NCBI RefSeq assembly: GCF_020166435.1
Contig: NZ_JAINZP010000001.1
Span: 434,001 to 498,000 of the forward strand
DNA from: Pectobacterium versatile
Lineage (GTDB): Bacteria > Pseudomonadota > Gammaproteobacteria > Enterobacterales > Enterobacteriaceae
Length of the DNA: 64,000 nucleotides
Direction: 5' to 3'
The notes under the pieces are model-generated. The model did not search any database. It saw only the letters and a list, made by a program, of their open reading frames with translations, and was not told the DNA's origin. Made by a program: the position numbers and the translations under genes. Below are positions 52,107 through 60,146 of this stretch, piece by piece (position 1 is the first letter of the stretch; the number at the start of each line of letters is the position of its first letter).

Positions 52107-52129
52107 GGCGGCGTTATCATAATGCCGCC
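52107..52129 (+). terminator. narGHJI terminator hairpin
   Basis: GGCGGCGTTAT and ATAATGCCGCC form an 11-bp stem (one G-T pair), 13 bases after narI. It is immediately followed by TATACTCATCATAC, a probable relic of the terminal-inverted repeat family. The remaining gap to 52373 holds nothing recognisable. Confidence 0.65.
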
Positions 52130-52373
52130 GTATACTCATCATACCTGTGCATCCACTATCCAAGGCTTGTTTCAATACTCGTGAACCTCAGACGACCTCT
52201 GGCCAACACCAATTTACTGTTGACGTTCAATTTTTTTGTCGGCTGGATGGCTTGGTTTGTATTCTTTTTGCTCAGCTGAGCAAGTTGTTTAGAGTGCGTT
52301 CATGCGGGCGCCCTGACAGTGCACCTCTATACCTATTCCACTTCATTAGTGGGTATTTATTAAGGAGCGTATT

Positions 52374-53171
52374 TTGAAAATTAACGCAACCAGTTCAATG
52401 TCTAGTTATACAAGCAATTATAATATTTCAGATGTTATAAAAGGAATTAATAATACATTATTAAAAATAGAAAAAGAAATATTTAGTGATCGTAAAATAG
52501 ATAAAAAAAGAAAGGATGAGCTGAATAATGAGGTGTTTGAATCTCTCAATAAAGTGGAAAAAATATTAAATAAAGATAAAAATTTGGATAGTACATCCAA
52601 AAAAGAGCTTCAGATATTGCAAGTTAAATTTGGTATGGCAGCAATGAAAACGGGAGATACTGACTGGGAGAGTTTTGGATTGTCTGGGGAAGTTTTTGAA
52701 AATAATGAAAATTTTTCAAAATCAAACGCCTTTGTATTGACAGTTGACGAGCAGAGAATACAAAAAATAACGGCAGAAGACAGAGAATTACATTGGAACT
52801 GTTGCCGATACAATTTTGCATGCAACATTATTTATGATGGGATGTCAGCCCCTGGTTATCAAAGGCAGGAGGGATTCTCTAGATATTTTGATGAGTTTAA
52901 TAAAGATAATATTCCTGAAAGTGTTGCTGTTGCTGCCGCAAACGCAAAAATAGCCAAAAAATTATGTAAGTCTTCTTTTGGAATTAAGGAGGGGGCAAAA
53001 AACGATCCGTTATTCATCGCTATAAAAACCCTTAATAAATTTTATGATGATTATATAGCATGTGAAAATCCTGCATCAGACGATCAAATCAAACTTGATG
53101 GAATGATTCTGGCTAATGGCATGTTAGTTTTTCTCCCAGAGGAAATAAAAGAAAATTTGGGAATAGACTAA
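52374..53171 (+). CDS. AT-rich orphan protein, possibly secreted effector
   Basis: A 265-residue protein that I do not recognise. It begins with a Ser/Thr/Asn-rich stretch (MKINATSSMSSYTSNYNISD), then a Lys/Glu-rich helical region (about 25-90), then a mixed globular part with HWNCCRYNFACNIIYDG (paired Cys) near 140. No signal peptide or membrane segment is seen. The start is TTG at 52374, chosen because AAGGAG lies 6 bases upstream. The DNA is far more AT-rich than the flanking nar and EamA genes, which suggests transfer. An N-terminus of this type is seen in type III effectors (inference). Confidence 0.75.
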   Translation: MKINATSSMSSYTSNYNISDVIKGINNTLLKIEKEIFSDRKIDKKRKDELNNEVFESLNKVEKILNKDKNLDSTSKKELQILQVKFGMAAMKTGDTDWESFGLSGEVFENNENFSKSNAFVLTVDEQRIQKITAEDRELHWNCCRYNFACNIIYDGMSAPGYQRQEGFSRYFDEFNKDNIPESVAVAAANAKIAKKLCKSSFGIKEGAKNDPLFIAIKTLNKFYDDYIACENPASDDQIKLDGMILANGMLVFLPEEIKENLGID

Positions 53172-53385
53172 CAACATCAATCGGTAGACTCAGATGTTTT
53201 TCGGCTCTGCACATTACAATCGCTTAAAAATGAACTTAACGCGCAGCGTCCGAAAATACTGAATATTGCTCGGTCAGCTATCATGAGCATAAATTTCCGG
53301 TATCAGAAAATCGGTTGCAGTAAGATATTAGCACCGGATGTTTAAGGTAGCCGACGATAGCAATTATCGTCGGTTATTTTACTGA

Positions 53386-54258
53386 TTATTTACCTCGCGC
53401 CGTCGTCCATTGCACGGCGAAGACGCTGGCTAATACGGTTGCCAAACCCAGAAACGCCGTACCGGTCATCGACTGTGAAAGTAACACCCAACCCAGTACC
53501 ACGGCGGTCAGCGGACTCAATAATCCCAATGACGCAACGGCAATTGTCGGCAGACGGGTTATGCCACGAAACCACAGCCCATAAGAGATCACAGCACCAG
53601 CCAAGCAGAGATAGATATAGGCGGCGTATTGCGACAGCGTTAACGCAGGCAGAGGAGCATCGACTACCCACGCCACGGGAGCCAGCATCAATCCGCCGAG
53701 GAAGAGTTGCCAGCCGGTCAGCGGCAGCACGGGTAAATCAAGTTGCCAGCGACGTGTTAACCAGACTCCCGTCGCCATACAGACCGCACCCAGCAGCGCG
53801 GCCGCGACGCCCACGGGCTCAAATGTCGTCTGCGGCGACAGCAGTAAAATAGCCATGCCGACCACACCGATTATCGCCGACCACAGCGTAGCCAGTCTGG
53901 GCGCGCGATGATCCACGGCCCAGACCAATACCATAACCAGCAGCGGTTGGATCGCACCAAGTACCGCCGCCAGCCCACCAGGCAAGCGATAAGCCGCGAC
54001 AAACAGCAGTGCCTGAAAAACGCCGATATTCAAAGCGCCGAGCACAAGCACGCGCCACCAGTCTCGCCGGGCGGGGAAGCGGCGAGTGAATAAGAGCAGC
54101 AGTAGACCCGCAGGCAGCACGCGGATAAGCGCCGCCGTAAAGGGGCGATCCGGTGGCAGAATTTCTGATGTCACGATGTAGGTAGATCCCCAAATCGCGG
54201 GAGCCAGCGCCGTGAGTATGACGTCACGCCAATAGTGTGGTGAGGATGTAGTGTTCAT
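53386..54258 (-). CDS. EamA/DMT-family membrane exporter
   Basis: A 290-residue drug/metabolite transporter with ten membrane segments in two EamA repeats (APAIWGSTYIVTSEILPP in the first; a second repeat from about 145). Relatives export amino acids, metabolites or drugs. It is divergent from a MarR-type regulator gene, with two similar palindromic sites between them, so it is very likely the regulator's target. The substrate is unknown. The ATG at 54258 is supported by the first membrane segment. Confidence 0.88.
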   Translation of the reverse strand: MNTTSSPHYWRDVILTALAPAIWGSTYIVTSEILPPDRPFTAALIRVLPAGLLLLLFTRRFPARRDWWRVLVLGALNIGVFQALLFVAAYRLPGGLAAVLGAIQPLLVMVLVWAVDHRAPRLATLWSAIIGVVGMAILLLSPQTTFEPVGVAAALLGAVCMATGVWLTRRWQLDLPVLPLTGWQLFLGGLMLAPVAWVVDAPLPALTLSQYAAYIYLCLAGAVISYGLWFRGITRLPTIAVASLGLLSPLTAVVLGWVLLSQSMTGTAFLGLATVLASVFAVQWTTARGK

Positions 54259-54266
54259 GACTTTAC

Positions 54267-54316
54267 CTTCAATTCAAGATATCATGATAGTGTTGATTAA
54301 TTACCTTGAAGTCAAG
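54267..54316. promoter_or_regulatory. MarR-type operator pair
   Basis: CTTGAAGTCAAG (54305-54316) is a CTTGA/TCAAG palindrome; CTTCAATTCAAG (54267-54278) is an imperfect copy 38 bases away. Both sit within the repeated context ACCTTsAAkTCAAGATA. One lies just before the MarR start codon and the other just before the EamA start, so a single regulator could control both genes. Confidence 0.6.
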
Positions 54317-54320
54317 ATAA

Positions 54321-54866
54321 ATGAAAAATCAAACCAGCGAACGCGAATATGATGCGGTAGATGCCATCCTTGAACAGTGGCGGCGCGAGCGGCCCGATCT
54401 GGATGCCAGCCCCATGGGGCCGATTGGACGCCTCAGACGATGTGCCGCGTTCATCGAACTGCGGCTGGAAGCCTGTTTCTCCAGATTTGAACTGAGCAGT
54501 TGGGAGTTTGATATGCTGGCTACGCTGCGGCGTGCAGGTGCGCCGCATTGCCTTAGCCCGACGGAGCTGTTCTCCGCGCTGATGGTAACGTCAGGTACCA
54601 TGACTCACCGACTCAAACGCCTTGAAACCCGCGGGTTTATCGAACGCGTGCAGAACGAACAGGATGCACGCAGTATGCTCGTGCAACTCACTAGCACGGG
54701 GCTTGAACTGATTAACCGCGCGGTTGAAGCACACATTGAGAATGAGCGTCAGGTGTTATCGGTGCTGCCTGCCGAGGTTCTGGCTTCTCTTGATGCTAAC
54801 CTTGCTGCGCTATTGCGCGGGCTGGAGAGTCACGCAGGCAGAGTTGAGCCTAAAGAGACAAATTAA
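54321..54866 (+). CDS. MarR-family transcriptional regulator
   Basis: A 181-residue winged-helix repressor. The DNA-binding core is LSSWEFDMLATLRRAGAPHCLSPTELFSALMVTSGTMTHRLKRLETRGFIERVQNEQDARSMLV. The ligand is unknown; MarR relatives respond to phenolics. It begins with ATG at 54321, directly after the operator. An OsmC-type gene follows at 44 bases in the same direction and an EamA exporter gene is divergent; the three form a probable stress-response unit. Confidence 0.9.
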   Translation: MKNQTSEREYDAVDAILEQWRRERPDLDASPMGPIGRLRRCAAFIELRLEACFSRFELSSWEFDMLATLRRAGAPHCLSPTELFSALMVTSGTMTHRLKRLETRGFIERVQNEQDARSMLVQLTSTGLELINRAVEAHIENERQVLSVLPAEVLASLDANLAALLRGLESHAGRVEPKETN

Positions 54867-54910
54867 GCCACTGCGCTAACCTGAATCTGTTACTACAAAG
54901 GAACTGAACG

Positions 54911-55378
54911 ATGTCTGAATACCATGCTTCAATCTGCTGGCAACGCGATGGGCAAGATTTTATTGATAACCGCTACAGTCGACTGCATCAGTGGCAGTTT
55001 GACGGTGGTATTACGCTGCGCGCCTCGTCGTCACCCCATGTCGTTCCGTTGCCTTTTTCGCTGGAGGATGCGGTCGATCCCGAAGAAGCGCTGGTAGCCT
55101 CACTGTCCAGCTGCCATATGCTGTGGTTTCTTTCCATTGCGGCTAAAAAACGCTTCTGCGTGGATGATTATCAGGACCACGCGGTAGGGACGATGGGAGT
55201 AAATGCGGCGGGAAAAATGGCGATGTTGGACGTTACACTGCGTCCGCAGGTGACATTCAGTGGTGAGAAGCAGCCTACTGCCGAGCAATATGCCAAATTG
55301 CACGAACTGGCGCACGATGCCTGTTACATCGCTCACTCAGTGAATTTTCCTGTGAACTGCGAGCCGACGTTAGGCTGA
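54911..55378 (+). CDS. OsmC-family peroxide/redox protein
   Basis: A 155-residue OsmC-type protein. The two peroxidatic Cys of the family are visible in SLSSCHMLWFLSIA (about 70) and HDACYIAHSVNFP (about 137). Such proteins reduce organic hydroperoxides. AAAGGAAC precedes the ATG. It lies behind the MarR-type gene and is probably co-transcribed, which fits an OhrR/MarR-like peroxide-sensing circuit, although this regulator is not a close OhrR match. Confidence 0.88.
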   Translation: MSEYHASICWQRDGQDFIDNRYSRLHQWQFDGGITLRASSSPHVVPLPFSLEDAVDPEEALVASLSSCHMLWFLSIAAKKRFCVDDYQDHAVGTMGVNAAGKMAMLDVTLRPQVTFSGEKQPTAEQYAKLHELAHDACYIAHSVNFPVNCEPTLG

Positions 55379-55482
55379 GCCGAACGGGTTGTCGACGCGG
55401 AAAGATAACCGCGAGTAGCACAAAAAATGTCCGCCCGACGCGTTCAGATCGGGCGGTATGATCGATGATGTTCAGCAAATCA

Positions 55483-56646
55483 TCACCAGCCGGTAATACG
55501 TTGCCAGGTTTCTTGCTCATGCGTGTGTGATTTCAGCACCTGCTTGTTTGATTTTAAAACCTGATAGTGCTGATGCATCGCAGCTGTCGCACAGGCGTGG
55601 TTAGGCAATATCCGCAGTCGGGTGCCGACTGGGAAATCATCCACAGAAAGCCCACTGTCGGCGGGTAGTGCGATAATGCCGTGTTCCTGATTGGTGATTG
55701 TTACGCAGAGATCGTCGTAAGGGCGGCCGTCCAGGTCGCAAACCAGCCCGTAACCGTAATCTTTTGCCTGAGATGCGGTGCCGCGATCGCGGGAGAGCGC
55801 CATCCAACCCGCATCGATAAACACCCAGCCTTTTTCGCGATTATGCCCAATCACGGTGCTGACGACCGACAGCGCGATATCATCCAGCGAACAGACACCG
55901 ACATTTTTCATCACCAGATCGAACGTGGTGAACACGCCCGCCCTGACTTCGGTAACACCGGTTAAATCCTCGGCAAAGTGCGCCGTTGGCGTGGCACCGA
56001 CGCTGAGTACGGGGCAGGCAATTCCCAGTGCCCGTACACGCTGTCCGGCGGTATTGATGGCTTTGCACTCGGCACGCGCGGCGGCTCTGATCGCCTCGTC
56101 CGTGCGGCAGGCGTAGGATTCTCCCGCATGCGCCAGCAGGCCGGTAAGCGTTGCACCGTTGCCGTCGATCTGCTTTGCCAATTCAAGCAACGCGTCGCTT
56201 TCCGGCGGAATACCGCCGCGATGTCCGTCACAGTCAATCTCGATAAACACCGAAAACGTCACGCTATTGGCGAGTGCGAAATCGGTCACCGCGCGTGCCT
56301 GCTCTGCGCTATCGAGAAGAATATGAATATTCACACCTTTGTGGATGAGGTTGGCGATGCGTGGCAGCTTGTGCGGGGCGATCCCCACGGCGTAGAGCAG
56401 GTTGGTGTAACCCGCGTTGGCAAAGGCCTCTGCTTCTGCCAGCGTCGAAACTGTCGCGGGTGAAGCGGCGTCTTTGAGTAGATAGCGACCAGCTTCAATC
56501 GAGCGTAGCGTTTTGAGGTGCGGTCGAATCTGGCTGCCTAATTTTTCCGTACGCTGATAAAGCCTGTCGATATTGCGTTGAAAGCGGAACTCATCAATCA
56601 GCAAAAAGGGCGTTTCCAGCGCGTTAAGCCATTCACTCTTGTTCAT
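55483..56646 (-). CDS. DSD1/D-threonine aldolase-family PLP enzyme (beta-hydroxyaspartate aldolase-like)
   Basis: A 387-residue fold-type III PLP enzyme. The Schiff-base Lys is in RPHLKTLRSIEAG (about 46), and the metal-binding HxC-like end motif is PNHACATAAMHQHY (about 350). The family includes D-threonine aldolase, metal-dependent D-serine dehydratase and the beta-hydroxyaspartate aldolase BhcC. In this operon context a BhcC-like role (condensing glycine and glyoxylate, or the reverse) is plausible. It overlaps the upstream cyclodeaminase-family gene by 4 bases. Substrate assignment is inference. Confidence 0.85.
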   Translation of the reverse strand: MNKSEWLNALETPFLLIDEFRFQRNIDRLYQRTEKLGSQIRPHLKTLRSIEAGRYLLKDAASPATVSTLAEAEAFANAGYTNLLYAVGIAPHKLPRIANLIHKGVNIHILLDSAEQARAVTDFALANSVTFSVFIEIDCDGHRGGIPPESDALLELAKQIDGNGATLTGLLAHAGESYACRTDEAIRAAARAECKAINTAGQRVRALGIACPVLSVGATPTAHFAEDLTGVTEVRAGVFTTFDLVMKNVGVCSLDDIALSVVSTVIGHNREKGWVFIDAGWMALSRDRGTASQAKDYGYGLVCDLDGRPYDDLCVTITNQEHGIIALPADSGLSVDDFPVGTRLRILPNHACATAAMHQHYQVLKSNKQVLKSHTHEQETWQRITGW

Positions 56647-57584
56647 TGTGCACCTTCATTTCGTTTAGCCTGTTGCCAGGCGGCAAGAATACGCTGGCCA
56701 ATATATAAGTCCTGAATGGACAAGCCAGAGCTGTCAAACACGGTGATATCGTCCGGCGTTTGTCGTCCTGCTGCGTTTGCGCTAATCACATCGCCAATGG
56801 CGGTCAGCGTCACATGGGCTGGCGCATGCTGGAAGTCACCAATCATTCGGGACTGGGAAGGCAGATCGCAAAACAGGCGGCCTGTGGTAAACAGCTCGGG
56901 CGGCAATTCCTGCTTGCCGACGGCGTCCGATCCCATGCTGACAACGTGCGTTCCGGCGTTAACCCATTCGGCGTTAAACAGCGGCGCGCGTGAGGGCGTA
57001 GCGGTTACGATGATATCCGCTGCGCGGCACGCGCTTTCGGCATCGCTGATTTGCGCATCCAACCCGGCAGCCTGGAGCTCTCGCGCCATGTCTGCGGATT
57101 TGCTGCTATCGCGTCCGACAATTAGCACGGTACGAATTGGTCGTATTCTTGCCAGCGCGGCGCACTCATAGCGGGCCTGATGACCGGTTCCGAACACGGC
57201 CAGGACTGAGGCATCAGGTCTTGCCAGTAAATCGGCTGCAACGGCGTTGGCGGCGGCGGTACGAAAAGCATTCACCTTTCCGGCTTCAATCGCGACAGCG
57301 ATTTTCCCGATTTGCTGATCGAACAGCAGAATGAGGGAATTATGGCGGGGTAGCCCGTTAGCGGGATTTCCCGGCCAGAACGAACCGACTTTTAGTCCCG
57401 CGAGTTCACCGGTTGCTGAGGCCTTGATACTGAAGGTGTTGACCGGATCGGAGCCTTGCCCGTGTACCACCGGAAAGCTGCGTGCTTCCGGTTCGCTAGC
57501 GGCGAGCAGGGCTTCACGCACGGCGTCATAAGCCAGCTCATGGTTGATGAGTTCCGCTGATTCCGCTTCAGAAATAAAGATCAT
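56643..57584 (-). CDS. Ornithine cyclodeaminase/mu-crystallin-family reductase (iminosuccinate reductase-like)
   Basis: A 313-residue NAD(P)-dependent imine reductase-fold protein. The Rossmann motif is VFGTGHQARYECAAL (about 130), with VNAFRTAAANAVAA and TATPSRAPLF typical of the family. BhcD of the beta-hydroxyaspartate cycle belongs to this family and reduces iminosuccinate to aspartate. ATG at 57584 is chosen over 57602 because AAGGA lies just before it. It is located between a threo-hydroxyaspartate dehydratase-like gene and the DSD1-family gene, tightly linked to both. Confidence 0.87.
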   Translation of the reverse strand: MIFISEAESAELINHELAYDAVREALLAASEPEARSFPVVHGQGSDPVNTFSIKASATGELAGLKVGSFWPGNPANGLPRHNSLILLFDQQIGKIAVAIEAGKVNAFRTAAANAVAADLLARPDASVLAVFGTGHQARYECAALARIRPIRTVLIVGRDSSKSADMARELQAAGLDAQISDAESACRAADIIVTATPSRAPLFNAEWVNAGTHVVSMGSDAVGKQELPPELFTTGRLFCDLPSQSRMIGDFQHAPAHVTLTAIGDVISANAAGRQTPDDITVFDSSGLSIQDLYIGQRILAAWQQAKRNEGAQ

Positions 57585-57594
57585 CGTTTTTTCC

Positions 57595-58569
57595 TTAGGC
57601 ATTGCCAGTCAGAAATGCGCCGTAGCGGGTGATATCAACGTTCCCGCCGCTGATAATAATGCCGATGCGTTTACCGCGTAGCGATTCCCTGAGATTACGT
57701 GCCGCCGCAAAGCTGAGGCACCCCGTCGGTTCAACGACGATCTTCATGCGTTCGGCGTAAAACCGCATTGCGTCAATCAGGTCGTCATCCGTCACGGTCA
57801 GGATATCGTCGACATTCTGGCGAATCAGAGGGAAGGTATAGTTGCCCAAATGCTGGGTCTGCGCGCCATCGGCGATGGTTTTGGGCGTATCGATATGCAC
57901 AATGTTGCCGCTGCGGAAAGATTGCTGTCCGTCGTTGCCCGCGAGAGGCTCGACGCCATAAATTTTGCAGTGTGGGGATAGCTGACGTGTGGCAAGCGCA
58001 CAGCCTGACAGCAATCCACCGCCGCCCAGACAGACGAACAGGGCGTCCAGTTCACCGGTTTCTTCCAGCAACTCTTTCGCGGCGGTGCCTTGCCCAGCAA
58101 TAACATGCGGGTGGTCGTAAGGGGGAATGAGCGTCAGGCCATACTTTTTCGCCAGATCGTTGCCGATCTGCTCACGATCTTCGGTATATCGGTTGTATTC
58201 CACCACGTTTCCGCCGTAACCGCGCGTGGCTGCGACCTTTGCCGCCGGGGCATCGTGTGGCATGACAATCGTTGCTGGAATGCCGAGTAATTTGGCGGCC
58301 TGCGCAATCGCCTGCGCATGATTACCGGAAGAAAAGGTGACCACGCCAGCGGCTTTCTGCTCGTCCGAGAACTGCAACAGTGCGTTCATCGCACCGCGAA
58401 ACTTGAATGCGCCCATGCGTTGCAAGTTTTCACACTTGAAGAAAAGCTCTGCACCGAATGCGTCATTGACCGTGCGCGATGTCATCACTGGCGTTTTATT
58501 GGCATAGCCATCAATACGTTCCGCTGCGGCTACCACATCGTCGTAGGTTGGGAGGCGTAAGTCGCTCAT
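57595..58569 (-). CDS. Threo-3-hydroxyaspartate/serine-threonine dehydratase-like PLP enzyme
   Basis: A 324-residue fold-type II PLP enzyme. The PLP Lys is in FKFRGAMNAL (about 53), SSGNHAQAIA binds the carboxylate, and GGGGLLSGCALA binds the phosphate. It is nearest to serine racemase/threo-3-hydroxyaspartate ammonia-lyase sequences; BhcB belongs here. It is the first gene of a three-gene operon and has a divergent YheO-type regulator with a palindrome between them. The ATG at 58569 has a weak ribosome-binding site. Confidence 0.88.
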   Translation of the reverse strand: MSDLRLPTYDDVVAAAERIDGYANKTPVMTSRTVNDAFGAELFFKCENLQRMGAFKFRGAMNALLQFSDEQKAAGVVTFSSGNHAQAIAQAAKLLGIPATIVMPHDAPAAKVAATRGYGGNVVEYNRYTEDREQIGNDLAKKYGLTLIPPYDHPHVIAGQGTAAKELLEETGELDALFVCLGGGGLLSGCALATRQLSPHCKIYGVEPLAGNDGQQSFRSGNIVHIDTPKTIADGAQTQHLGNYTFPLIRQNVDDILTVTDDDLIDAMRFYAERMKIVVEPTGCLSFAAARNLRESLRGKRIGIIISGGNVDITRYGAFLTGNA

Positions 58570-58656
58570 ATCTGGATAATCCGATGTTAGTGATTATGAA
58601 TACCGGAATCGTTGGTTCCGATACTGTCGAATACCTGATAAACAAAATATATAAAA

Positions 58657-58673
58657 TTAGATAAATTGTCTAA
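58657..58673. promoter_or_regulatory. Palindromic operator candidate
   Basis: TTAGATAAATTGTCTAA is a nearly perfect palindrome (TTAGA...TCTAA with matching inner AA/TT) in the 222-base divergent region between the dehydratase-like gene and the regulator. It is a likely binding site for the regulator. Confidence 0.5.
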
Positions 58674-58791
58674 TATGATTTATTTTTAGATTCTCGATGG
58701 CGTGATAAGTGTCATGCGCAGTTGAAAGAGGGCGAGCTGCTGGCGTGTGATACACTCTGCGGCAGAAAACGGTGTTGTGATTGGAGATAAG

Positions 58792-59415
58792 ATGTCTACA
58801 TCTGGAGAAGGCCTTCTGCTGACGCAGTTAGATGCCATCGCGAAAGGGTTGAGCGAAACGTTCGCGCCATTCTGTGAAGTGGTTGTGCACGATCTGAAAA
58901 ATCCAGAACACGCGATACTTTCCATTCACAATAACCTCTCCGGCAGGGAGGTGGGCGCGCCTGCAACGGAACTGGGCCTTGCCCGCATTGCCTCGCCCGA
59001 ATTTCCTAACATTCTGGCGAACTACGCCAACCAGTTTGCCGACGGACGTCCGGTAAAAAGCACCTCGGTCGGCATCAAAAATGCAGAAGGTGAATACGTC
59101 GCCGCACTGTGCCTGAATGTTGATATGACGCTGTTTCGCGGCATGCAAAATGCGCTGGCGCAGTTCACCCAGCTCGCTTCTGACTCGGTGACCGAACATC
59201 TGGAACCCAACGGTGCGGCGGCGATCAGACAACACATCGATCACTTCGCTGCCCGGCTTGCCACCACGCCACGGGCGTTAAAAGCGCAGGACAGAAAAAT
59301 CCTGCTTCAGGAACTGAAAGACAACGGCCTGCTGGAAGTCAAAAAATCGATGGAAACTATCGCCCAGCACCTCGGCGTATCGCGGGCATCGGTGTATTTG
59401 TATGCGAAGGATTAG
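58792..59415 (+). CDS. YheO/DauR-type PAS-HTH transcriptional regulator
   Basis: A 207-residue regulator. The N-terminal PAS-like domain is the YheO type (FAPFCEVVVHDLKNPEHAILSIHNNLSGREVGAP). A C-terminal helix-turn-helix follows (METIAQHLGVSRASVYLYAKD). Relatives such as DauR control D-arginine/amino-acid catabolic operons. ATG at 58792 is supported by GGAGATAAG. It is divergent from the dehydratase/reductase/aldolase operon and probably regulates it. Confidence 0.85.
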   Translation: MSTSGEGLLLTQLDAIAKGLSETFAPFCEVVVHDLKNPEHAILSIHNNLSGREVGAPATELGLARIASPEFPNILANYANQFADGRPVKSTSVGIKNAEGEYVAALCLNVDMTLFRGMQNALAQFTQLASDSVTEHLEPNGAAAIRQHIDHFAARLATTPRALKAQDRKILLQELKDNGLLEVKKSMETIAQHLGVSRASVYLYAKD

Positions 59416-59502
59416 GACGATTTGTGTTGCGCACTAACCGATTAAAGTGTGGCGGAAAATGGTAGGATTAATCATAGTGGCAGCAAAAATTTAGGGGAAA
59501 CA

Positions 59503-59568
59503 ATGGTTATTTGGAATGTTCGTGGGCGCGAAACTGTCAGGATGAAGAGAAAAGGCATTGTAGAGTGA
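59503..59568 (+). CDS. Possible 21-residue leader peptide
   Basis: AGGGGAAACA precedes an ATG at 59503 that opens a 21-codon frame (MVIWNVRGRETVRMKRKGIV then Glu). Its stop overlaps the GTG start of the transglycosylase gene as GTGA, a typical coupling arrangement. It may be a leader that drives translation of the next gene, or chance. Confidence 0.3.
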   Translation: MVIWNVRGRETVRMKRKGIVE

Positions 59569-60146
59569 AAATTAAGAAATTTTTTTCTGATTTTTTTTGT
59601 GATTATAAAAAAATATCTAAATCAATTAAATCTCACCAAGATGTTCATATTAACTGTGAACGTATTTCTCTTGCCGTTATATGCGCAGAAGATAAATGTT
59701 TTTTCTCTCATTATGGGGTAAGCATTAAGTCTATCGCTAGAGCAGCTGTAAAATTCCACGGAGGAGCAAGTACCATTACAATGCAGTTGGTGAGAGTCAT
59801 TTCTGGCAGATATGAAGTGACAATAACGAGGAAAATTAGAGAGGCTATACTGGCCGTATTAATTGAACGTAAATATGATAAGTTTGAAATATTAAACGCG
59901 TATTTATCATGTGCTTATTTTGGCACAGGGTTGATTGGCATTAATGACGTGATGAAGGTATTTTTTAAAGATAAAGAAAAAAATGATCTTTCTTCTATGG
60001 ATTGTTATTTCATTGCAGCCTTACTAAAAAGGCCTGCACCAAGAGAAATTACTACCTCTTGGGCTTGTCGTGTGAACACTCGGATGAAGTACATAGAGGA
60101 TGTTGCTTCAGTTAAAGGGAAATTAATTCTCGAAAAAATAAAATAA
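59565..60146 (+). CDS. Small GT51 transglycosylase-domain protein without membrane anchor
   Basis: A 193-residue protein with the peptidoglycan glycosyltransferase motifs in order: CAEDKCFFSHYGVS (motif I, ED-xx-F), GASTITMQLVR (II), RKIREAILAVLIERK (III), EILNAYLSCAYFGTGLIG (IV) and AALLKRPAP (V). Both catalytic Glu positions are present. Monofunctional transglycosylases normally have an N-terminal membrane helix; none is seen here, and no penicillin-binding domain follows. The GTG at 59565 has AAAGG 9 bases upstream. AT-rich sequence suggests transfer. Its 3' end overlaps the next gene, on the other strand, by 35 bases. Confidence 0.75.
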   Translation: MKIKKFFSDFFCDYKKISKSIKSHQDVHINCERISLAVICAEDKCFFSHYGVSIKSIARAAVKFHGGASTITMQLVRVISGRYEVTITRKIREAILAVLIERKYDKFEILNAYLSCAYFGTGLIGINDVMKVFFKDKEKNDLSSMDCYFIAALLKRPAPREITTSWACRVNTRMKYIEDVASVKGKLILEKIK

